A stretch of DNA of 64,000 bases from Pseudonocardia terrae. GTDB taxonomy: Bacteria; Actinomycetota; Actinomycetes; Mycobacteriales; Pseudonocardiaceae. The position numbers and the translations under genes are program-made. Each line of letters opens with the position of its first letter. The stretch's first letter is position 1. Positions 58,092 through 64,000 of this stretch are shown here, piece by piece. Location of the stretch: assembly GCF_021343995.1 (NCBI RefSeq), contig NZ_JAJTTE010000036.1, forward strand, positions 1 through 64,000. Direction: 5' to 3'. The notes below the pieces were generated by a model. It was not told the origin of the DNA and ran no database searches. It saw only the letters and a list, made by a program, of their open reading frames with translations.

Positions 58092-58742
58092 GTGCCCGCC
58101 CCGACGAGCGCACAGCCCCCGTCGCGGGACGGCCTACCCGCGCCCCTCCGGTTGGTGGTGCTCGCCTCGGGCTCCGGAACCCTGCTGCAGGCGCTGCTCG
58201 ACGCCGCGCGCGACCCGGCCTACCCGGCGGAGGTCGTGGCCGTCGGGACCGACCGTCCGGGCGTCGAGGCGCTGGACCGGGCCGCCCGCGCACGAGTCCC
58301 CTCGTTCACGGTGCGCCCCGCCGAGCACCCGGATCGTCCGGCCTGGGATCGCGCGTTGCTGGCCGCCGTCCTGGAGCACCGGCCGGATCTCGTCGTCAGC
58401 GCGGGCTTCATGCGGATCCTCGGCGCGCCCTTCCTCGACGGCATCGGCCGACCGATCGTCAACACCCATCCGGCGCTCCTGCCCGCGTTCCCCGGGGCGC
58501 ACGCAGTGCGCGACGCGCTCGCACACGGCGTCACGGTCACCGGGACCACCGTCCACCTGGTCGACGCCGGCGTGGACACCGGGCCGATCCTGGCCCAGGA
58601 GGCCGTGCCAGTGCTGCCCGGCGACACCGAGGCCGAGCTGCACGAACGCATCAAGATCACGGAGCGCCGGTTGCTGGTGGCGACCGTCGCGACGCTGTGT
58701 AACGGAAAGACGCTGTGCAACCGAGAGGCGAGTGTCCAGTGA
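58092..58742 (+). CDS. purN: Phosphoribosylglycinamide formyltransferase
   Basis: 216 residues. 10-formyl-THF-dependent third step of purine synthesis. [14 protein letters not shown], the catalytic Asn and His in [12 protein letters not shown], and Asp in [11 protein letters not shown] are present. The last 20 residues extend past the usual end and include an internal repeat of L-C-N ([10 protein letters not shown]). GTG at 58092. GTGA overlap with purH. Confidence 0.96.
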   Translation: MPAPTSAQPPSRDGLPAPLRLVVLASGSGTLLQALLDAARDPAYPAEVVAVGTDRPGVEALDRAARARVPSFTVRPAEHPDRPAWDRALLAAVLEHRPDLVVSAGFMRILGAPFLDGIGRPIVNTHPALLPAFPGAHAVRDALAHGVTVTGTTVHLVDAGVDTGPILAQEAVPVLPGDTEAELHERIKITERRLLVATVATLCNGKTLCNREASVQ

Positions 58743-60298
58743 GCGAACGCAGGCCGGTCAAGCGGGCCCTGATCAGCGTCTACGACAAGGCCGGGCTGCT
58801 CGACCTGGCCACCGGCCTGCACGCGGCGGGCGTCGAGATCGTCTCGACCGGGTCCACCGCGCAGCGGATCGCCGACGCGGGAGTGCCCGTCACGCCCGTC
58901 GAGCAGCTGACCGGGTTCCCCGAGTGCCTCGACGGCCGGGTCAAGACCCTGCACCCGCGCGTGCACGCCGGCCTGCTCGCCGACACCCGCAAGCCCGAGC
59001 ACCTCGAGCAGCTCGAGCAGCTGGGGATCGCGCCGTTCGACCTGCTCGTCTCGAACCTCTACCCGTTCACCGAGACCGTGGCCTCCGGCGCGACGCCGGA
59101 CGAGTGCGTCGAGCAGATCGACATCGGCGGGCCCGCGATGGTCCGGGCGTCGGCGAAGAACCACGACAGCCTCGCGGTGATCACCGACCCGGCGAAGTAC
59201 GCCTGGGCGCTCGAGCAGATCGCGGCCGGCGGGTTCGTGCTGGAGGACCGGCGCCGGCTCGCGGCCGAGGCCTTCCGGCACACCGCGGCCTACGACGTCG
59301 CCGTCGCCTCCTGGATGGGATCGGTGCTGGTCGGCGGCGAGTCGGCCTTCCCGGAGTGGGCGGGCGCGACGTGGACCCGTAAGGCCACCCTGCGCTACGG
59401 CGAGAACCCGCACCAGGCCGCCGCGATCTACACCTCCGAGGCCGGCGGGTCGGGGCTGGCCCGCGCCGAGCAGCTGCACGGCAAGGAGATGTCCTACAAC
59501 AACTACGTCGACGCCGACTCCGCCTGGCGCGCCGCGCACGACCATGGCGACCGGCCTGCCGTCGCGGTGATCAAGCACGCGAACCCGTGCGGGATCGCGG
59601 TGGGTGCCGATGTCGCGGAGGCCCACCGCAAGGCCCACGCCACCGACCCGGTCAGCGCGTACGGCGGCGTGATCGCCACCAACCGCGAGGTCAGCGTGGA
59701 GATGGCGCAGCAGGTCAAGGACATCTTCACCGAGGTCGTCGTGGCTCCCGGGTTCGTGCCCGAGGCGCTCGAGATCCTGAAGTCGAAGAAGAACATCCGG
59801 CTGCTGCGGATCGACGGCGAGGTCGCCCGGCGCGGCGCCGAGATCCGGCCGATCAGCGGCGGACTGCTGATGCAGCAGCGCGACGCCGTCGACGCCCCGG
59901 GCGACGACCCCTCCTCCTGGAAGCTGGTCGCCGGCGAGGCCGCGGACGACCAGACCCTCGCCGACCTGGCCTTCGCCTGGCGCGCCTGCCGCGCGGTGAA
60001 GTCCAACGCGATCCTGCTCGCGTCGGACGGTGCGGCCGTCGGCGTCGGGATGGGGCAGGTCAACCGGGTCGACTCCTGCCGGCTCGCAGTCACCCGGGCC
60101 GGGGATCGGGCGCGCGGCGCGGTCGCGGCGTCCGACGCCTTCTTCCCCTTCCCCGACGGCCTCGAGGTGCTGGTCGAGGGCGGGGTCAAGGCGATCGTGC
60201 ACCCGGGCGGCTCCATCCGCGACGACCAGGTGACCGCCGCCGCCGCGGAGGCGGGCGTGACCTTGTACCTGACCGGCACCCGGCACTTCGCGCACTGA
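58739..60298 (+). CDS. purH: Bifunctional AICAR transformylase / IMP cyclohydrolase
   Basis: 519 residues. Catalyses the last two steps to IMP. The N-terminal IMP cyclohydrolase domain ([35 protein letters not shown]) is followed by the transformylase ([20 protein letters not shown] with the catalytic Lys-His, DPVSAYGG). It ends [11 protein letters not shown], the universal terminus. GTG start overlaps purN. Supplies IMP to guaB and guaA in the same window. Confidence 0.98.
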   Translation: MSERRPVKRALISVYDKAGLLDLATGLHAAGVEIVSTGSTAQRIADAGVPVTPVEQLTGFPECLDGRVKTLHPRVHAGLLADTRKPEHLEQLEQLGIAPFDLLVSNLYPFTETVASGATPDECVEQIDIGGPAMVRASAKNHDSLAVITDPAKYAWALEQIAAGGFVLEDRRRLAAEAFRHTAAYDVAVASWMGSVLVGGESAFPEWAGATWTRKATLRYGENPHQAAAIYTSEAGGSGLARAEQLHGKEMSYNNYVDADSAWRAAHDHGDRPAVAVIKHANPCGIAVGADVAEAHRKAHATDPVSAYGGVIATNREVSVEMAQQVKDIFTEVVVAPGFVPEALEILKSKKNIRLLRIDGEVARRGAEIRPISGGLLMQQRDAVDAPGDDPSSWKLVAGEAADDQTLADLAFAWRACRAVKSNAILLASDGAAVGVGMGQVNRVDSCRLAVTRAGDRARGAVAASDAFFPFPDGLEVLVEGGVKAIVHPGGSIRDDQVTAAAAEAGVTLYLTGTRHFAH

Positions 60299-60778
60299 CC
60301 CGGGCTCGCCGCCCTTGATTGTTCCGAGCGTGACGCTGCGGCTGTGACGGCAGTGGTGCAGTAGCGCTCGTAGCGATGTTGGATGGGCTCGGGTCGATTG
60401 GTCCGTCGATGATCGTTCTGAGCGTGACGCTGTCGTTGCAGCGGGAGCCGTCCGGTCACGCTCGGGATGATCGTGCGGGTGGGTGAGCGCCGGCCCGGGT
60501 ATTGATCGTTCGGAGCGTGACGCAGGCGTTGTAGCGACAGCTGTGCGGTCGCGCTCGGGCCGATCTTGTGGGGGTGCGCACCGGCCCCAGTGCATGGTCG
60601 TTCTGAATATGGCGTTGCTGTTCTGGCGGGAGCCGTGCGGTTGCGCTCGGAGTGATCATGCTGTCGGTGATCGCTGCGAGGGGCACGCTGCTGCGGTCGA
60701 CTCCGCGCTGAGGTTCCGCTCGGAACGATCACCGCTCAGCGCCCGCAGGATCCAGCCGAGCGCGGGTTGAGGGCGCCG
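60299..60778 (+). repeat. GATC-bounded hairpin array after purH (5 x 62 nt)
   Basis: Five elements, each exactly 62 nt: 60317-60378, 60411-60472, 60504-60565, 60596-60657 and 60669-60730. Starts are 94, 93, 92 and 73 nt apart. Ends are GATC or one-base variants (GATT, GATG, GGTC). In 60411-60472 all 18 arm positions pair if three G-U are allowed on the plus strand. An inner GCTG/CAGC stem can form in the loop. No gene is credible here. Confidence 0.82.
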
Positions 60779-60795
60779 CAGGGCTGGGATAGAGT

Positions 60796-60811
60796 TCGAA
60801 CAAAGGTTCGA
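60796..60811 (+). promoter_or_regulatory. LexA box (SOS operator)
   Basis: TCGAAC-AAAG-GTTCGA matches the actinobacterial LexA consensus TCGAAC-N4-GTTCGA at every fixed position. It lies upstream of imuA'/imuB, known SOS genes, but 572 nt from the imuA' start, leaving an unusually long leader. Confidence 0.88.
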
Positions 60812-61383
60812 ACGTCGTCTCCCCGCGACGTGGTTCGTCGTGCGGGGGAGGTGTGTCGTGAGCTGCCGTCAGGTTGCCCGCGCCGTCCGTGTCCCATCAA
60901 GTCGTGAGCCGGTGTCGCGCGCGGCACCGGTGCAGGTGCGGTGGCCGCGGCGTCCCTGCCGGCAGCAGTTCCGACTTGCCACACCTCCGCACCTCGCACG
61001 CCCACCCCACAACCTCGCACACTTGCTCCACACTGCAGCGGCAGACCGGTGGCCTGTGCACCTCCACGCCGCGGGGATCGGTCAGCAGGCTGCGCACCTC
61101 CACTCCGCGGCGATCAGTCGGCAGGCCGCGCACCCCTTTCGCCCCGGCACACCCGCTCCGGCCCGCTCGCACACCCGAAGCAGCGCCGCACAGACCGTCG
61201 ACGAGGTGTGCGACTGCATCAGAGAGTGTGCGGAGTTCGTGCCTCCGCCTCCTCGCGACCAACGCCGGCGCGCCGCCGGCGAAGCGGCAGGCCTCCAGCT
61301 CGGCGTCCCAGGCCTCGCCCAGGGCGTCGGTCACCTGGTTGCACCAGGTGAGCCCTTCCGAGCCCGGGCGGTGGCGGTGCGGC
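60812..61383 (+). other. Long leader between LexA box and imuA' with repeats and a weak ORF
   Basis: A GTG at 60858 with GGGGGAGG 6 nt upstream opens a 177-codon frame that ends in an 8-nt overlap (GTGAGTGA) with imuA'. Third-position G+C is clearly lower than in the genes nearby, so coding is doubtful. The region also has two 36-nt copies (around 61055-61125), a GTCGAC palindrome and the perfect hairpin CACCTGGT-TGC-ACCAGGTG (61332-61350). On the minus strand, about 61211-61372 has gene-like codon bias (EAWDAELEACRFAGGAPALV) but no good start or end. Confidence 0.45.
61189..61210. repeat. GTCGAC-centred palindrome, copy C
   Basis: Arms CACAGACC and GAGGTGTG around GTCGAC, with CACACCCG motifs at 61149-61156 and 61170-61177, as near copies A and B. 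Lies 174 nt before imuA'. Confidence 0.65.
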
Positions 61384-62352
61384 GTGAGTGAGGCCTGGGC
61401 GTTCGATCCGGATCCTTGGCCGGTCGACGGGCCGGAGCACGGACTGGAACACGGACCGGAACACGGGCCGGGCGAGGATCCGGAGGCCGGCGTGATCGTG
61501 GGGAGCGGCCGCCCGCCCGCCGACGCCCGTGCCCGGAACCGACGGGTCCACGGAACGGGGCGTCCGGTCCGGCCCGGTCGTGCGTCGGCGTCGGGAACGG
61601 CAGGGGAGAGCGCCGCCGAGCGGCTGGCGACGGCCCGGGGGCTGCTGCGCCGGATGGAGGACCGGTCGGCCGCGGCCCGGGCCGCCCCGACCCCGGGCGA
61701 CGACGGGCGGATCCTCCCGGTCGCGGCCCCGCTGGCCCCGCTGCTGCCCGGGGGTGGGCTGCGACGCGGCTCCACGGTGTCGGTCACGACCGGCCCGGGA
61801 TCGACGTCCCTGCTCTTCGGGCTGCTCGGCGAGGCCTCGGCCGAGGGCGCCTGGGCGGGTGTGATCGGGGCGCCCGGGCTCGGCGCGGTCGCCGCCGCGG
61901 AGGCCGGGATCCGCCTCGAACGGCTCGCGCTGGTGCCCCGGCCGGGTGCGGACCTCGTCGCCGTCACCGCCGCGTTGCTCGACGGGCTGGACCTCGTCGT
62001 GGTCGCGGGCGCCGAGCGGGCGGGGGTGCGCGCGGGCGACCGGCAACGACTGGCGGCGCGGGCCCGGCAGCGGGGTGCGGTGCTGCTCGCCCTGGGCTCC
62101 TGGCCGGGCGCCGATCTCGTCCTCGGGTGCTCGCGGCCGGAGTGGTGGGGCGCCACGCGCGGGGCGGGTCGGTTGCGCTCGCGGTGCGCGGTGGTGCGGT
62201 CGACCGGCCGCGGCACGGGCGCGTCCGGGCGCGAGACGGAGCTCCTGCTCCCGGGGCCCGGGGGCGCGGTCGCGCCGCGCGAGGAGATCCGCCACGCGAC
62301 CACGGTCGACGAGCCGGCGGAGGTCCCCGGGGCCCGGGCGGCGGTCTCGTGA
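61384..62352 (+). CDS. imuA': ImuA'-type RecA-fold accessory protein of translesion synthesis
   Basis: 322 residues. The N-terminus has a short HG-P-E repeat (DGPEHGLEHGPEHGPGEDPE). The RecA-like core runs from about 95 to 300: LLPGGGLRRGSTVSVTTGPGSTSLLFGLLGEAS, with the P-loop region lacking the conserved Lys, then AWAGVIGAPGLGAVAAAEAGIRLERLALVPRPG and LDLVVVAGAERAG. ImuA' recruits DnaE2 and ImuB into the SOS mutasome in mycobacteria. The GTG at 61384 starts VSEAWAFDPDP. imuB follows. Confidence 0.85.
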   Translation: MSEAWAFDPDPWPVDGPEHGLEHGPEHGPGEDPEAGVIVGSGRPPADARARNRRVHGTGRPVRPGRASASGTAGESAAERLATARGLLRRMEDRSAAARAAPTPGDDGRILPVAAPLAPLLPGGGLRRGSTVSVTTGPGSTSLLFGLLGEASAEGAWAGVIGAPGLGAVAAAEAGIRLERLALVPRPGADLVAVTAALLDGLDLVVVAGAERAGVRAGDRQRLAARARQRGAVLLALGSWPGADLVLGCSRPEWWGATRGAGRLRSRCAVVRSTGRGTGASGRETELLLPGPGGAVAPREEIRHATTVDEPAEVPGARAAVS

Positions 62353-62855
62353 GCACCCGGGAGGGGGCCTCCGACCGCGATCACCGTTTCGGGCCGTCGG
62401 GCGCCACCCACGGCCGAAATGTGGCCCGGGCGGCGATCACAGGTCCGGGGCAGACCCGTGATCGTTGTCCCGGACCATCGCGCGCCACCCGTGGCCGGAA
62501 TGGGTCCCGTTCGGCGATCAGGCCTGGTGCCTGCGAGCTCAGCGGCGGAACTCCGGTGATCATCGTGCCGGACCGTTCAGAGCCTCTTGTGGCCGGAATG
62601 GGTCCGGTTCGGCGATCACCAGCCGGTGCCTGCGGCCAGCATCGGCGGTGATCACCGTGCCGGACCGTACAGAGCCACCCGTGGCCGAGATGGGTCCCGT
62701 TCGGCGATCACGAGCTGGTGCCTGCGAAGTCAGCGGCCGTCCCCCGGTGATCACCGTGCCGGACCATCCGGAGCCACCCGTGGCCGGGATGTGTCCCGGA
62801 CGGCGATCACACGACCTGGCGTCTCAGCTCCGCAACCACCCCCGGGAGGACCCCC
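62353..62855 (+). repeat. GATC-bounded hairpin array between imuA' and imuB (5 x 60 nt)
   Basis: Five elements, each exactly 60 nt from GATC to GATC: 62379-62438, 62460-62519, 62558-62617, 62650-62709 and 62749-62808 (starts 81, 98, 92 and 99 apart). The 5' arm is like GATCACCGTGCCGGACC and the 3' arm like GGTCCCGTTCGGCGATC. An inner hairpin GCCAC-CC-GTGGC sits in the loop. Spacers share CTGGTGCCTGCG-type sequence. The array separates two genes normally adjacent or overlapping. Confidence 0.85.
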
Positions 62856-64000
62856 ATGGCCGAGCCCGACGAGCGGGTGTTGGCGCTGTGGTCGCCGGAC
62901 TGGCCCGTGACCGCGGCGATGCAGGCCGCGCACGTCCCTGCCCACCGCCCTGCCGCGGTCTTCCTGGCCAACCGTGTGGTGGCCTGCTCGGCGGGGGCGC
63001 GGGCGGCCGGCGTGCGGCGCGGGCTGCGCCGGCGGGACGCCCAGGCGCGGTGCCCCGAGCTCGCCGTCCTGGCCCCGGACGCGGACCGGGACGCGCGGCT
63101 GTTCGAGCCGGTGGTCGTCGCCGTCGAGGAGCTGGCCCCGGGGGTGGAGGTGGTCCGGCCGGGTCTGCTGGCGCTCCCGGCGCGGGGCCCGGTGGGGTTC
63201 TTCGGCGGTGAGCGCGAGGCGGCCGAGCGACTGATCGACCAGGTCGCCGCGTGTACCGGGGTGGAGTGTCAGACGGGGTTCGCCGACGGGCTGTTCGCCG
63301 CCGTGCTGGCCGCCCGCCGCGGGGTGGGCGTCGAGCCCGGCCGCAGCGCGGAGTTCCTCGCCCCGCTCGGGGTGGAGGAGCTCGACCGCGAGCCCGACGC
63401 CGACCGCTCCGAGCTGGTCGACCTGCTGCGCCGGTTGGGCCTGCGCAGCCTCGGTGCCTTCGGCGCGCTGGCGCAGGCGGACGTCGCCTCCCGGTTCGGC
63501 GCCGACGCCGTCCTCGCCCACCGGCTCGCCCGCGGCCTGGACCCGCGTCCGCCGGTGCGCCGCCGCCCGCCCGAGGAGCTCGCCGTCGCGATCGAGCTGG
63601 ACCCGCCCGTCACGCGGGTCGACGCGGCCGCGTTCGCCGCCCGCGCCCTGGCCGAACGGCTGCACCGCACGCTGGCCGGGCACGGCCTGTCCTGCACCCG
63701 GCTGGGCGTGTGGGCGCGCACGGAGGGCGGGGAGGAGCTGCTGCGGGTGTGGCGCTGCGCCGAGCCGCTCACCCCGGCCGGGACGGTCGACCGGGTGCGC
63801 TGGCAGCTCGACGCGTGGCTGACCCGGGGCGGCTCCGGCGCCGTCGTCGAGCTGCGGCTCACCCCGGAGGAGACGGTCACCGCCGGGGCGCTGCAGCTCG
63901 GCCTGTGGGGCGACGTCGGCGAGGCGGACGAGCGGGCCGGCCGCGCGCTGGTCCGGGTCCAGGCGCTGCTCGGCCCGGAGTCCGTGGTCACCGCGGTCCT
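62856..64000 (+). CDS. imuB: ImuB, inactive Y-family polymerase (3' end outside the window)
   Basis: Open to the window edge; 381 codons seen. The N-terminus ALWSPDWPVTAAMQA stands where active Y-family polymerases have the metal-binding Asp motif, and no acidic pair replaces it, as in other ImuB proteins. The little-finger and C-terminal region continues beyond 64000. Contains TGFADGLFAAVLAA and the helix-hairpin-helix region VDLLRRLGLRSLGAFGALAQADVASRFG. It acts as the hub that brings DnaE2 to the sliding clamp in SOS mutagenesis. ATG has GGGAGGA upstream. Confidence 0.92.
   Translation, partial: MAEPDERVLALWSPDWPVTAAMQAAHVPAHRPAAVFLANRVVACSAGARAAGVRRGLRRRDAQARCPELAVLAPDADRDARLFEPVVVAVEELAPGVEVVRPGLLALPARGPVGFFGGEREAAERLIDQVAACTGVECQTGFADGLFAAVLAARRGVGVEPGRSAEFLAPLGVEELDREPDADRSELVDLLRRLGLRSLGAFGALAQADVASRFGADAVLAHRLARGLDPRPPVRRRPPEELAVAIELDPPVTRVDAAAFAARALAERLHRTLAGHGLSCTRLGVWARTEGGEELLRVWRCAEPLTPAGTVDRVRWQLDAWLTRGGSGAVVELRLTPEETVTAGALQLGLWGDVGEADERAGRALVRVQALLGPESVVTAV

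Noticed and set aside
57389-62838. Integron attC sites
   Set aside because: Length is similar, but the RYYYAAC/GTTRRRY core sites are missing, there are no gene cassettes between elements and no integrase in the window.

Overview
The window is about 74% G+C, has strong G/C third-position bias, many GTG starts and ATGA/GTGA stop-start overlaps, and carries actinobacterial marker genes (WhiB, EccC, DUF5319, RsdA, DUF5336, PerM). Gene order follows Mycobacterium tuberculosis in two blocks: Rv3448 to Rv3396c (eccD4, eccC4, esxU/T, rplM, rpsI, glmM, nnr, alr, tsaE, tsaB, rimI, tsaD, groES, groEL1, whiB3, sigD, rsdA, guaB2, guaB3, guaA) and Rv0948c to Rv0957 (chorismate mutase, uvrD1, M23 peptidase, sucC, sucD, Rv0954, perM, purN, purH). 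It also keeps the Streptomyces whiD-bldM-ECF sigma-guaB neighbourhood. A member of the Pseudonocardiaceae is the best fit; the genus is inferred. The first 52 bases look like Illumina Nextera adapter, so the left edge is a contig end.

Layout. 0-7 kb: ESX-4 type VII secretion locus (divergent truncated eccD, eccC, an Rv3446c-family protein, two WXG100 substrates). 7-13 kb: rplM-rpsI, glmM, a leftward hydrolase plus two small ESX-like genes, a DUF4333 lipoprotein, nnr. 13.9-19.7 kb: a tightly overlapping rightward operon alr, alpha/beta hydrolase, tsaE, HAD phosphatase, tsaB, rimI, tsaD, covering cell-wall D-alanine and the t6A tRNA modification pathway. 19.7-24 kb: ArsR/MFS pair, TetR, aldo/keto reductase. 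24-33 kb: CIRCE-controlled groES-groEL1, then a regulatory cluster of WhiB, CarH-like MerR, a frameshifted helical-repeat gene, a BldM-type regulator, SigD/ShbA-type sigma with its membrane anti-sigma factor, and DUF5319. 33-39 kb: GMP synthesis (guaB, guaB3, guaA). 39-45 kb: divergent PspC envelope-stress module and a large low-complexity membrane-anchored protein. 45-54 kb: chorismate mutase, UvrD1/PcrA, M23 peptidase, lipase, sucCD, DUF5336. 55-64 kb: perM, purN-purH, then an SOS mutagenesis cassette (LexA box, imuA', imuB cut by the window edge).

No insertion sequence, prophage, CRISPR array, rRNA or tRNA gene was seen. The unusual content is between genes. Four gaps hold arrays of hairpin elements that start and end with GATC and have a fixed length within each gap: 61 nt after perM (4 copies), 62 nt after purH (5 copies), 60 nt before imuB (5 copies), and 77 nt before alr (2 copies). 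Arms, loops and sequence differ between gaps while the architecture stays. A 22-bp tandem array (about 15 units) lies before perM and shares its core with a 21-bp inverted repeat after tsaD. A third family of palindromes centred on GTCGAC occurs in three gaps. These repeats are the best candidates here for something undescribed.

Other points of note: the BldM orthologue has Gly instead of the phospho-acceptor Asp54; a 16-codon upstream ORF overlaps the sigma-factor start; a perfect DnaA box lies in the guaB promoter gap; a perfect LexA box sits 572 nt ahead of imuA'; and a CarH-type photoreceptor candidate is divergent from whiB.
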